Position numbers and translations under genes: made by a program
Shown here: piece by piece, positions 52,924 to 62,164 of the stretch
Position numbering within the stretch: the first letter of the stretch is position 1
Layout: each line of letters starts with the position of its first letter
The notes under the pieces: generated by a model
What the model was told of the DNA's origin: nothing
Database searches by the model: none
What the model saw: only the letters and a program-made list of their open reading frames with translations
NCBI GenBank assembly: GCA_031555315.1
Contig: JAVBUO010000036.1
Location: 1 to 64,000, forward strand
Length of the DNA: 64,000 nucleotides
Source: JAVBJV01 sp031555315
GTDB lineage: Bacteria > Pseudomonadota > Alphaproteobacteria > Acetobacterales > Acetobacteraceae
Direction of reading: 5' to 3'

Positions 52924-54171
52924 GTGGCCACGCATCGCATCACCACCACCCGTAACGCCGAACTGCAAGCATTCGGCACGGGCGGCATGATCGCCACGGA
53001 TGCATGGGCGGCACTGTCGTCCCTGCTGGAACGTGATCTGTCCCCCGCCCACGCCGCCTTGCTGGCGGAACCGCACCCGGGCAACGGCATCGTTGACTGG
53101 TACACCAAAGGCACCGTCGCGCCCGTCCGTCTGGCCGACGCCCCCGCCGATGTCCGCGCCGCCGCCGAGGCAACGCTCGCCAAACTGACCAACGACATCC
53201 ACGCCCTGGCCGAGAAGCTGGAAAAACAGGGCGATCAGTCGTCGCGCTTTCTCGGCGCGCTGCTGCGCGACGCGATAAAAGTTCCGGAACCCGCTGAAAA
53301 CTACGTCTACGTGGCAGGCAGCCAGCCGGTGCTGGCCGCCTGGGCGCATACGCAAACCACGCCCGGCAGCGTGCCGGTGGAACTGCGCGGCTTCCGTGCC
53401 GCGCCGGATCTGCCGATGCCGATCCTGCCGCCGCCGTCACCACCGGGCCAGGGCGGCCCCGGCATCGTGCTGTGGCTGCTGGCGCTGCTGGCGGCATTGC
53501 TGCTGCTCGGCGCCGCCCTGTTCCTGCTCTGGCGCGATCCGTTCAACTGGCTGCAAGCGTCCTTCCCGCAGCAGGTCTGCGAAGTGCAGCGCACCGCGCT
53601 GGACCCGATCAACGAACTGCGCGAGGAGGCCGACCGCGAAGGCCGGTTGCGACTGGAACTGGCGGAACTGCTCGACGATGCGGCAGCACGCCGCGCCGCC
53701 TGCCCGCCGCCTCCTCCCCCACCGCCGCCGCCGGAGCCGCCTCCACCGCCGCCTCCGCCGCCGCCGCCCAACAACGACGCAGATATTGTGAGAGAACGCG
53801 GCGGACAGACCGGCAGGCTGCAGATCATCCTGGCCTGGGACGATCGCACCGACCTGGACCTGCACGTGATCTGCCCGAACGGTCAACGCATCCACTGGAA
53901 TCGCCGCAGCACCTGCGGCGGCGTCCTCGACGTCGATGCCAACGCCCGCGGTACGGCGTTGATCGACCGGCCGGTAGAGAACATCCGCTGGGCTAACCCG
54001 GCATCCGGCACCTACCGGATCGAGGTGCACAACTATGAAGCGCGCACCCCGGGCCAGCGTCCGTCCCCGTTCCGTCTGACCATCCGCCAGGAAGGCCAGC
54101 CCGACCGCGTCATCACCGGAACGTCGCCGAAGAACAGCCAGGCGCGTATCACCGAGGTGGTTGTACCATGA
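52924..54171 (+). CDS. SrfA-like protein with C-terminal YfaP/DUF2135-like domain
   Basis: The 415-residue protein starts with GTG and has (1) an N-terminal domain of about 145 residues ending VYVAGSQPVLAAWAH, which is shared with the next gene; (2) one helix (GIVLWLLALLAALLLLGAALF, about 179-200); (3) a charged coiled coil; (4) a run of prolines (about 260-284); and (5) a YfaP/DUF2135-like domain, with AWDDRTDLDLHVICPNGQRI, and NIRWANPASGTYRIEVHNYE. Cys residues stand before the polyproline. SrfA-type proteins lie before srfB in enterobacteria. The domain order suggests a cytosolic N-terminal scaffold and a periplasmic sensor end. The exact function is unknown. Confidence 0.6.
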   Translation: MATHRITTTRNAELQAFGTGGMIATDAWAALSSLLERDLSPAHAALLAEPHPGNGIVDWYTKGTVAPVRLADAPADVRAAAEATLAKLTNDIHALAEKLEKQGDQSSRFLGALLRDAIKVPEPAENYVYVAGSQPVLAAWAHTQTTPGSVPVELRGFRAAPDLPMPILPPPSPPGQGGPGIVLWLLALLAALLLLGAALFLLWRDPFNWLQASFPQQVCEVQRTALDPINELREEADREGRLRLELAELLDDAAARRAACPPPPPPPPPPEPPPPPPPPPPPNNDADIVRERGGQTGRLQIILAWDDRTDLDLHVICPNGQRIHWNRRSTCGGVLDVDANARGTALIDRPVENIRWANPASGTYRIEVHNYEARTPGQRPSPFRLTIRQEGQPDRVITGTSPKNSQARITEVVVP

Positions 54172-55385
54172 GCAACGCCATGAACCAGTTGCCGATCAGT
54201 CTCGGCCAGCCGCAACGCCAGGCCGCTCTGCAGAAGCTGCTGCCCGACACCCGCGACACCGCCGCCTGGCACGCCGCGCTGACGGCGGAGATCGGCCAGC
54301 ATCTGTCGCCGGCCCATGCGGGCATCCTGGGGACCCCCGTCACCGAAGGCGAGAAGATCGGCTGGCGCGCGCCCGGCCAACGGATCAAAGGGTTTTCCAC
54401 CCTGAGCGGGCAGGACCGCGATGCGTTAAAGGCCGCGATCATGTCGATCCTGTCCGATATCCGCCGTCTGGGGGAATCGGGCGCCGCCCCCACGGTCGCG
54501 CAGGCCTGGCCGGCGCTGCGGGAAATCCCGACGATCGATTCCATCTACGCGGTCGACGGCCGGCCCGTGCTGGCCGCCTGGGGCCATGCCGCCGCCGGCG
54601 CCGCGCGGCCCGCCGGGCTGCTGGCGTCGCTGGACGACGGCATCGCCTGGCAGCCGCCCGGCAAGGGCCCGGCCGGCACCTGGATCGCCGCGTTCCTGAC
54701 CATGGGTGTTCTGGGCGCCGCCGCCGGACTGCTGGCACCGCTGCTGGCGCCGCAGACGGTCGTCTCGGCGGCCGGGGCCGTCGGCATAGCGCTGCTGCCG
54801 CCGCCCCAGCAATGCCGGGTCACCCCTGAAGACCAGGATCTGCTCAACCGGGTCAACGCGGCGGATACGCGCCAGAAGATCCTGCAAAGCCAGCTTGCCC
54901 AGCTGACCGAGGAAATCGCCCGCCGGCGCCTGCAATGCCCACCCCCGGGCCCCGCGCCGGCGCCGCCGGCCCAGACCCCGCAGCGGCGCAGCGAACTGCC
55001 GCCACCCGCGCCGCCCGCCCAGCAGGCGGAGAACCCGCCGCAACCGCCGGCGCCACAGGTCGCCGAACGCACCGACCGGCCGGGTCATTTCGGTTTCCGC
55101 TGGAACCAGCGCGACAATGGAACCATTCTGTGCGTCTATCAGGGCAGCCCGGCCGCAAGAAGCGGTGTGCGGCGCGGCGACATTGTGCAGACGCTGGATG
55201 GAAAACCGTATGCGCAGGTGCCGGCCCGGACCTTCACCATTACGGTCTCCGGGCGGCCGATGCGGATCGAATCCCGTGCCCATCAGGGCCAGGTCGTGAA
55301 GCTCGGCATTCTGCGCGGAAGACAGCGGCTGGAAGTGACCGTGCAGGCGCAGGGACAGGAACTGTTCCGCACCCGTTGCGTATGA
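54168..55385 (+). CDS. SrfA-like protein with C-terminal PDZ domain
   Basis: The 405-residue protein overlaps the previous gene by 4 nt (ATGA). Residues 1-145 match that protein's N-terminal domain (LSPAHAGIL, DIRRLGESG, AVDGRPVLAAWGH). Then come one or two hydrophobic helices (AAFLTMGVLGAAAGLLAPLLA, 170-195), a coiled coil with LNRVNAADTRQKILQSQLAQL, a proline-rich stretch and a PDZ domain (about 305-400: GHFGFRWNQRDNGTILCVY, SGVRRGDIVQTLDGKPY). The PDZ domain makes it a likely partner of the upstream protease. Function unknown. Confidence 0.65.
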   Translation: MSNAMNQLPISLGQPQRQAALQKLLPDTRDTAAWHAALTAEIGQHLSPAHAGILGTPVTEGEKIGWRAPGQRIKGFSTLSGQDRDALKAAIMSILSDIRRLGESGAAPTVAQAWPALREIPTIDSIYAVDGRPVLAAWGHAAAGAARPAGLLASLDDGIAWQPPGKGPAGTWIAAFLTMGVLGAAAGLLAPLLAPQTVVSAAGAVGIALLPPPQQCRVTPEDQDLLNRVNAADTRQKILQSQLAQLTEEIARRRLQCPPPGPAPAPPAQTPQRRSELPPPAPPAQQAENPPQPPAPQVAERTDRPGHFGFRWNQRDNGTILCVYQGSPAARSGVRRGDIVQTLDGKPYAQVPARTFTITVSGRPMRIESRAHQGQVVKLGILRGRQRLEVTVQAQGQELFRTRCV

Positions 55386-55466
55386 CGGTCGCGCGCAGAT
55401 GTTCCCGTATGCACTTCCCACCGATGAAACCATTGTTTTCTCCCCGGTTTTGTTCAATCTAGACCC

Positions 55467-58424
55467 ATGACCAAACTCATCACGCTCATCCCGAACAGCG
55501 GCCTCCACTTCTGGGATATCGACCTGGATGCGGAAAAACTGCCGCGCCTGAACCGCACGTTCTGGGAAGAACGCCTGTCGGACACACCCGACGAAACCGG
55601 CCGCGTGCCGGTGGCGCTGCGTGAACTGGTGCTGGACGAGGCCGGCAACGCGGTGGAACCGCAATCGGGACAAATTCCACCCGAGGACGAAACCTACACG
55701 ATCTCGACCGCCAAGGCCGTCGAGATCATGCTGGGGAAATGGGTGCCGCTGCCCTACTTCATCGCGTTGGCGCGCGTGGCGGCGGGGCAGGAGGAGGTCG
55801 ACCGCGGCCCCAGCAACTGGGTGCGCATGCGGCTGGTGGAACTGCCGCCCGGGTCGCTGCCCGGCAAGGAAAAACCGATGCGCCTGACGTTGTGCTTCGA
55901 CACGACGCTGCTGGTGCGCGAAACCGACCCCGACGCTCCGTTCACCGCCCCCAGCCCGCAGACCGCCGAACGCCAGCAGGAACTGGTGTTCGTTCCCAAC
56001 ACCACGCAGAACAGCTGGTTCCTGAACGAGGAATGGGTCGGCGCGTGGCTTGCGGAAATGCTGCGCGAGATGAAGGAAGCGCAGCGCCCGGGCCGCCCGT
56101 TGCGCCCCGAGGACCTGCCCTGGTCGTGCGAACATCTGGCGCGTTACATCACGCTGCTGGCGCTGCTCGACGAACTGGAAGTGCTGCCGCGCGCCCGCCT
56201 GGTCGACACGGTGTCGGCGCACGCGCCGTATACGCCGGTCGAAGTGGATCTGGTGCTCGACGTCGGCAACAGCCGCACCTGCGGCGTGCTGGTGGAAGAA
56301 CATGCGGGCCAGGGCATGAACCTGACCGACAGTTCGCCGCTGATCCTGCGCGATCTGTCGCGCCCGGAACTGATCTGGACGAAACCGTTCGAAAGCCGCG
56401 TCGAATTCGCGCGCGCCGTGCTGGGCCGCGATGCGATCTCGCGCCGTTCGGGCCGCGCCGGCGCGTTCGCGTGGCCGTCGCCGGTGCGCATCGGGCCGGA
56501 AGCCGTGCGGCTGGCCGGCGCCCGGCTGGGCAACGAAGGCGCGACGGGCCTGTCGTCCCCCAAGCGCTATCTGTGGGATGAAAAGCCGGTCGCCCAGGCG
56601 TGGCGCTATAACGGCCGCGGCACCGACGGCGTGACCACCGACCCGCCGGTCGGCGGCGCGTTCATGCGTCTGGTCAGCGAAGCGGGCGACCTGCTGTCGC
56701 TGAAGGCCAAGCAGCGCCCTGCCATCCGGCCGTATTTCTCGCGCTCGTCGCTGTTCTCGTTCCTGATGGCCGAGATCGTGCTGCAGGCATGCGGCCAGAT
56801 CAACGCGCCGGGCATGCGCATGCAGCGCCGCGACGCCGAAGCGCCGCGCCGGCTGCGCCGCGTGGTGATGACGGTGCCGCCCGGCATGCCGCTGGCCGAG
56901 CAGCGCCTGCTGCGCGCCCGTGCCGAAGCGGGCGTGCGACTGGCGTGGGAAATGCAGGGCTGGCTGGGCGACGAGAAAGTAGCCGGCGCGCCGCCGCTGC
57001 CCGAAGTCACCGCCAATCTCGACGAGGCAACCGCCACACAGGTGGTCTGGCTGCACAATGAAATCGCCGAACGCATGGGCGGCGACGCCCAGGCGTTGAT
57101 GGACGTGCTGACCGCGGCACCCGGCGCGCCGCTGCGCGTTGCCAGCATCGACATCGGCGGCGGCACCTCGGATCTGATGGTGGTGTCGTACCGGCTCGGC
57201 GAAGGCGATGCGGTGATCCCCAATCAGGAATTCCGCGAAAGCTTCAAGACCGCCGGCGACGACCTGCTGCGCCAGATCGTCGCGGAAGTGGTGGTGCCGG
57301 CCATCGCCGCCGCGCTGCGCACCGCCGGCGTCGCCGATCCGGGCGCACTGCTGCGCCGCACGCTGGGCGGCGATCAGGGGGGGCAGAGCGAACAGGAACG
57401 TCACCTGCGCCGCCAGTTCGTCGCGCAGATTCTGGAACCCGCCGGGCTTGCCGTGCTGCACGCCTGCGAACAGGCGCCCGAACGGGTCAGCGGCGAACTG
57501 CTGCGCGCCAGCATCGAACAGATCCTCGGCCGGCGCACCCCCGGCATCGACACGGCAATCGCCTACATGGAACGCGTGGCGCGCGAAGCAGGCGCCAGAC
57601 AGGACAGCGTGCTGGCGGCCGAAGTCACCGCCACCGTGCCGCAGGTGGAAAAACTGATCCGCAGCGTGCTCGGCCCGGTGCTCGCCAATCTGTGCGAGGC
57701 AGCCTGGCATCTGGGCTGCGACATCCTGCTGCTGTCGGGCCGGCCGTCGCGGCTGCGCACCATCACCGACATCGTGCTGGCCAAGATCCCCGTCGCGCCG
57801 CACCGCGTGGTGCGCATGCACCGCTATCAGGTCGGCGACAAATATCCGTTCCGCGACGCCGCCAACCGCATCGACGACCCGAAGACCACCGCCGCGGTCG
57901 GCGCGATGCTGTGCGTGCAGGCCGAAGGCCGGCTGCGCAACTTCCTGCTGCGGGCGCGCGATTTCAACATGCGCTCGACGGCACGCTTCATCGGCCGGAT
58001 GGATCAGTCCGGACAGATCCGCAAGGACTCCATCGTGCTGCACGACGTCGACCTCGACACTGCCAAGGCGGGCGAGGTGAAATTCACCACCTCGCTGGGC
58101 GCTTCCACATTGCTCGGTTTCCGCCAGATGCCGATCGAACGCTGGACGGCGCAGCCGTTGTACGCGCTGGAATTGACCGACCCGAAAGCCAACCGCCCAC
58201 TGCCGTTCAAGGTCACGGTGCGGCGCATGGACGACCGCTTCGCCAGCGAGACCGAGGAAGAAGCCGAAGGACTGGTGCGCGAGATGTTCCAGGTGGAGGA
58301 AGTGGTCGACGCCAACGGCGACGACGTCGGCGCGCGGTCGGTGCGCATGCAGTTGCAGACCATGGAACGCGGTGAAGGCTACTGGCGCGATACCGGCAAC
58401 CTCGAACTGCGGGGAACCCTGTGA
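55467..58424 (+). CDS. srfB: SrfB family protein (virulence factor SrfB, PF07520-like)
   Basis: The 985-residue protein has the size and motifs of SrfB. It holds an actin/HSP70-like ATPase core: phosphate-1 loop VDLVLDVGNSRTCGVL (about 258-273), phosphate-2 loop VASIDIGGGTSDLMVV (about 557) and adenosine motif ILLLSGRPSRL (about 752). The N-terminal 250 residues (PNSGLHFWDIDL, PLPYFIALARVA) are specific to the family. No signal peptide, so it is cytosolic. srfC follows and overlaps by one base. In enterobacteria srfABC products are linked to virulence and host-cell toxicity, but the biochemical role is unresolved. The 81-nt gap before it is the largest of the operon. Confidence 0.9.
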   Translation: MTKLITLIPNSGLHFWDIDLDAEKLPRLNRTFWEERLSDTPDETGRVPVALRELVLDEAGNAVEPQSGQIPPEDETYTISTAKAVEIMLGKWVPLPYFIALARVAAGQEEVDRGPSNWVRMRLVELPPGSLPGKEKPMRLTLCFDTTLLVRETDPDAPFTAPSPQTAERQQELVFVPNTTQNSWFLNEEWVGAWLAEMLREMKEAQRPGRPLRPEDLPWSCEHLARYITLLALLDELEVLPRARLVDTVSAHAPYTPVEVDLVLDVGNSRTCGVLVEEHAGQGMNLTDSSPLILRDLSRPELIWTKPFESRVEFARAVLGRDAISRRSGRAGAFAWPSPVRIGPEAVRLAGARLGNEGATGLSSPKRYLWDEKPVAQAWRYNGRGTDGVTTDPPVGGAFMRLVSEAGDLLSLKAKQRPAIRPYFSRSSLFSFLMAEIVLQACGQINAPGMRMQRRDAEAPRRLRRVVMTVPPGMPLAEQRLLRARAEAGVRLAWEMQGWLGDEKVAGAPPLPEVTANLDEATATQVVWLHNEIAERMGGDAQALMDVLTAAPGAPLRVASIDIGGGTSDLMVVSYRLGEGDAVIPNQEFRESFKTAGDDLLRQIVAEVVVPAIAAALRTAGVADPGALLRRTLGGDQGGQSEQERHLRRQFVAQILEPAGLAVLHACEQAPERVSGELLRASIEQILGRRTPGIDTAIAYMERVAREAGARQDSVLAAEVTATVPQVEKLIRSVLGPVLANLCEAAWHLGCDILLLSGRPSRLRTITDIVLAKIPVAPHRVVRMHRYQVGDKYPFRDAANRIDDPKTTAAVGAMLCVQAEGRLRNFLLRARDFNMRSTARFIGRMDQSGQIRKDSIVLHDVDLDTAKAGEVKFTTSLGASTLLGFRQMPIERWTAQPLYALELTDPKANRPLPFKVTVRRMDDRFASETEEEAEGLVREMFQVEEVVDANGDDVGARSVRMQLQTMERGEGYWRDTGNLELRGTL

Positions 58425-61045
58425 TGAACCAGATCACCGCCAGGGCCGCCGCGCGCGCCGCCGAGATCAGCACCATCGCCGGCCGTGCGCTGGACTGGGT
58501 CGGCCAGCAGCAGCCGAAGAACCACGCCCTGATGCGCGAACTGCGCCGCGATGCGCGCCGCGCCCGCGCGCTGCAGGAAGCGGCGGCGCGCCCTGTCGCG
58601 GTCGCCGTGTTCGGCGCGTCGCAGGCCGGGAAGTCCTATCTGGTCTCGCGTCTTGCCGCGCCGCTCGGTCATCCGCTGGCCGCCAGATTCGGCACCACCG
58701 AGCTCGACTTCCTGCGCGACATCAACCCGCCCGGCGGTCAGGAAGCCACCGGGCTGGTCACCCGCTTCACCGTCAAGCCACCCGCTGGCCCGGCCGATGC
58801 GGCGGTCGCGTTGCGGCTGCTGTCGCAAACCGACGTGGTGAAGATCCTCGCCAACACCTATCTGGAAGACTTCGACCCGGCGGAAGTGGTGATCCCCGAT
58901 CTCGATCAGTTGACCACCAACCTGAAGGCGCTGGAAAGCGCTGCCGGCCCCGGCCCGCAGGACGGGCTGCAGCGCGACGATATCGAGGAACTGCAGGATT
59001 ATTTCGCGCGCTATTTCCGCGGCCATGCGCTGATCCAGTCGCTGCCCGGCTCGTTCTGGGAACGTCTGGCAGACCTGGTGCCGCGCCTGCCCGCCGAACG
59101 CCGCGCCGAAGCCTTCGCGCCGCTGTGGGGCGGGGTCGGCGCGCTGAGCGCGTGCTGCACGCTGCTGCTGGGCGCCTTGAAGCAGCTCGGCTTCCAGGGC
59201 GATGTCCGTGCCGGCATCGACGCGCTGGTGCCGCGCGAGACCAGCATCATCGACGTGCGCACCCTGTTCACCATGAACCCCGCGCAGCCGTCCGGAAACA
59301 CCATCGCGCTGCGCAACGCCAGCGGCGGCACGCTGGCGACGCTGGACCGCGTGGTGGTCACCGCGCTGGTGGCCGAGATCACCATGCCGCTGGCCAGCAA
59401 CCCATGGCCGTTCTTCGATCATACCGATCTGCTCGACTTCCCCGGTGCGCGCACCCGTGAAGAAATTTCGGACGCCGAGAATTTCCTGAAAGGCCCCGAA
59501 CGGCTGGGCCGCGTGTTCCTGCGCGGCAAGGTCGCCTATCTGTTCCAGCGCTACAACGCGGAGCAGGAAATCAGCGCCATGCTGCTCTGCGTCGGCCCGT
59601 CGAACCAGGAAGTGCAGACCCTGCCGCGCATGGTCGACGACTGGATCGCCGGCACCGCCGGCCCCACCCCGGCCGATCGCGCCAACGTGCGCTGCAACAT
59701 GTTCCTCGTGCTGACCAAGTTCGACAGCGAGTTCGAGGAAAAGGCCGGCGAGGACGTGGCGTCCGGCCAGCGCTGGACGGCGCGCATGCAGGCCTCGCTG
59801 ACCGACTTTTTCGGCAAGGCGTACAGTTGGCCGCACGAATGGACGCCGGGCAAGGCGTTCAACAACACGTTCTGGCTGCGCAACCCGTCGATCGGCTTCG
59901 GTGCGGTGTTCGACTATGAACCGCAGACCGACCCCGACCAGCCAGCCGTGGAAATCGGCGTCGCGCCGCGCGCCGAGGCGGCGGTGAAGGTGCGCCGCGA
60001 TGCCTACATGGCGAACGAACTGGTGCGGACCTTCTTCGCCGATCCCGGCAAGGCGTGGGACGAGGCGCTGCGGGCCAACGACGGCGGGATCAGCTATCTG
60101 GCCGCAGCACTGGCCCCGGTCTGCGACCCGCACCTGAAGGCGCAGCAGGTCGGCGGACGCTCGGAAGCGATCGCCTCGAGCATCACCGCGCGGCTGCGTC
60201 CGTTCTATCACGGCGGCGACGCGGCGGAACGCATCGAACAGGCGCGCAAGCGCGCCCGCGCCGTCGCCCAGTTGCTGGCACGCTGCGCGGCCAACCAGAT
60301 GCTTGGTTCGCTGCTGCGCTCGCTGCAGGTGGAAACCGACCAGGTGGCCGCCGTCTACTGGCGCCAGCAGAACGACGCGACGACCGGCACCGCCCCGGTC
60401 GGCACCGCGACCACGCACGACGATTACGCCGACTTCCTGATGGACGACGAAGCGCCGGCCACCCCCGCCGCCGCCCCGGTGGCCGCCGGGCCGCGCGACG
60501 CTTACGAGCATCTGGCCGATCTGGCACTGGAAGACTGGGCCGGGCACATGCGCAACCTGGCCGAGAACGAGAACGCCTCGGCCGCCTTCGCCATGACGCC
60601 CGAACAACTGCTCGATCTGGCCGGCGAGATCACCCAGGCCGCGCGGCGGCTGAACCTGCGCGATACCATCGCCAGCACGCTGCGCGGCCGCGCCGGCTTT
60701 CAGGGGCGCGTCGGCGCGACGGAAGCCAAACAGGTCGCCATCGTCGAGGCGATGCTGAACAACTTCGTCTACCAGCTCGGCTGGGATGCGGTGGAACTGG
60801 GCAAGCGCCCGCGCGCCCCGCGCAGCGAACAGGCGATCTTCCTGCCCCGCACGCCCGACAAGCCCCCGCCGGAACTGCCCGAACACGCCGAGGCGTTCGA
60901 GGCGCAGTTCAACAAGGACTGGATCACCGCCGTGATGCAGACCATCGAGGACAACGCCCGTTCGACCGACGGCGTGGAATTCGACGTGAAGGCGAACGAG
61001 GCGCTGGGCACCATGCTGAAGGGGCTGGCCCCGCAGGCCGCGTAA
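58424..61045 (+). CDS. srfC: SrfC family protein (P-loop GTPase-like, PF10139-like)
   Basis: The 873-residue cytosolic protein has a P-loop VFGASQAGKSYLVS (near 62), a G3-like DFPG (near 336) and a G4-like LTKFD (near 430), so it is a GTPase of a large, dynamin-like or TRAFAC-like kind. The first 50 residues form a helix-rich lead; the C-terminal half is helical (KRARAVAQLLARCAANQMLG, LADLALEDWAGHMRNL). PF10139 is the putative virulence factor SrfC family. The start is ATG 58424, overlapping the srfB TGA; GTG 58421 is an alternative. It is probably a motor or switch partner of SrfB. Confidence 0.88.
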   Translation: MNQITARAAARAAEISTIAGRALDWVGQQQPKNHALMRELRRDARRARALQEAAARPVAVAVFGASQAGKSYLVSRLAAPLGHPLAARFGTTELDFLRDINPPGGQEATGLVTRFTVKPPAGPADAAVALRLLSQTDVVKILANTYLEDFDPAEVVIPDLDQLTTNLKALESAAGPGPQDGLQRDDIEELQDYFARYFRGHALIQSLPGSFWERLADLVPRLPAERRAEAFAPLWGGVGALSACCTLLLGALKQLGFQGDVRAGIDALVPRETSIIDVRTLFTMNPAQPSGNTIALRNASGGTLATLDRVVVTALVAEITMPLASNPWPFFDHTDLLDFPGARTREEISDAENFLKGPERLGRVFLRGKVAYLFQRYNAEQEISAMLLCVGPSNQEVQTLPRMVDDWIAGTAGPTPADRANVRCNMFLVLTKFDSEFEEKAGEDVASGQRWTARMQASLTDFFGKAYSWPHEWTPGKAFNNTFWLRNPSIGFGAVFDYEPQTDPDQPAVEIGVAPRAEAAVKVRRDAYMANELVRTFFADPGKAWDEALRANDGGISYLAAALAPVCDPHLKAQQVGGRSEAIASSITARLRPFYHGGDAAERIEQARKRARAVAQLLARCAANQMLGSLLRSLQVETDQVAAVYWRQQNDATTGTAPVGTATTHDDYADFLMDDEAPATPAAAPVAAGPRDAYEHLADLALEDWAGHMRNLAENENASAAFAMTPEQLLDLAGEITQAARRLNLRDTIASTLRGRAGFQGRVGATEAKQVAIVEAMLNNFVYQLGWDAVELGKRPRAPRSEQAIFLPRTPDKPPPELPEHAEAFEAQFNKDWITAVMQTIEDNARSTDGVEFDVKANEALGTMLKGLAPQAA

Positions 61046-61060
61046 AACGACAGGATCACC

Positions 61061-62164
61061 ATGAAGACCGGCACCGCACGCAAACATCCCGACTACCCCG
61101 CTGGCCACGCCCTGCTGCGCCTGAACGGGGCGGCGGCGGCCGCGTCGGACCCGCGGCTAAAGATCCTGCGCGTGCACGACCAGCCGGTACTCGGCCCCGA
61201 TGGCTGGCAGGCGGGCGAAGCATGGCTGAAGCCGCTGGCCGCCACGGCCGAAGGCGCGGATCTGGTGATGACCCTCGGACCCGATATCGTCCAGTTCCTG
61301 GAAGAGGGCACCATCGAGATTCTGCTGCCCGGCATGGCCGCCAGCGACAGCTATGTCGTCAGTTGGCCGATCATCCCGCAGTTGCGCAGCGCCGGCGCCG
61401 GCCCGGTACGCGGCCGGGCGTTTCCTGCCGCCCCGCGCCCGGCACCGCCACCGCCGCCCAAACCGGAACCGGTGCCCGAGCCTGTCGCGGAACCAGTGCC
61501 GGAACCGGTTCCCGAAGAACCGCTGGCCCTGACGCCGCCGCAACAGCCGCAACCCGCCAAGAAGTCGGGCGGGCTGCTGATCATCCTGCTGATCCTGCTG
61601 GCGCTGGCCGCGCTCGGGGCCGGTGCCGCATATTATTTCGGCCTGTTCGGCAACGCGCCACAGCCGACCGAGCCGCAGACGCCGCCAACCGAGCCAGAGC
61701 CGCCACCGGAACCGGAGCAGGAACCGGAGCAACCGCCGCCGCCACCGCCGCCGCAAGCCCGCCCCTGCCACCCGGACGACGGGCGCGATCCGGCCACGCT
61801 GAGCGCGCGTGAAATCGTCGGCATGCAGGGCTGTGGCGCCGCCGACATGGCCCAGGTGGCCGAAAGCATGCAGCAGGCCGGCCGGCACGACGATGCGCTG
61901 CTGCTACTGGAAACCCTGGCCGATCGCGGCCACGCCCCGGCGATGGCCGCACTGGCGCGCCTGTACGACCCGAACGGCTTCACCCCCGGTCGCCCGTTCT
62001 CGTCCCCCGATGCGCGTCAGGCGGCGAAACTGTATCAGCAGGCCGTGCGGGCCGGCGATGCCGCAGCCGAAACACCGCGCGCCGCGCTGCGCACCTGGCT
62101 CGAGGAACGCGCCAACGGCGGCGACACCTCGGCGCGACTCGCATTGCAGGATTTCTGGCCATGA
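61061..62164 (+). CDS. proline-rich membrane protein with C-terminal helical repeats
   Basis: The 367-residue product has an N-terminal domain (ILRVHDQPVLGPDGWQAGEAWL, VSWPIIPQLRSAG), a Pro/Glu-rich linker (PEPVPEPVAEPVPEPVPEEP), one helix (GGLLIILLILLALAALGAGAAYY, 168-190), a second Pro/Glu-rich stretch and Sel1/TPR-like repeats (ALLLLETLADRGHAPAMAALARLYDP; AKLYQQAVRAGDAAAET). The topology is like that of the SrfA-like proteins: N-terminal part inside, repeats outside. Its stop overlaps the start of the VWA gene (ATGA). No named family. Confidence 0.65.
   Translation: MKTGTARKHPDYPAGHALLRLNGAAAAASDPRLKILRVHDQPVLGPDGWQAGEAWLKPLAATAEGADLVMTLGPDIVQFLEEGTIEILLPGMAASDSYVVSWPIIPQLRSAGAGPVRGRAFPAAPRPAPPPPPKPEPVPEPVAEPVPEPVPEEPLALTPPQQPQPAKKSGGLLIILLILLALAALGAGAAYYFGLFGNAPQPTEPQTPPTEPEPPPEPEQEPEQPPPPPPPQARPCHPDDGRDPATLSAREIVGMQGCGAADMAQVAESMQQAGRHDDALLLLETLADRGHAPAMAALARLYDPNGFTPGRPFSSPDARQAAKLYQQAVRAGDAAAETPRAALRTWLEERANGGDTSARLALQDFWP

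Noticed and set aside
54426..58043. A 1205-codon open frame on the minus strand
   Set aside because: It runs antisense over the SrfA-like and srfB genes, has the arginine/glutamine/histidine-rich composition of a shadow frame in GC-rich DNA and no protein motifs.
58379..61108. A 909-codon open frame on the minus strand
   Set aside because: It is antisense to srfC, which has clear GTPase motifs; the minus frame is low in motifs and rich in Gly/Arg/Gln.
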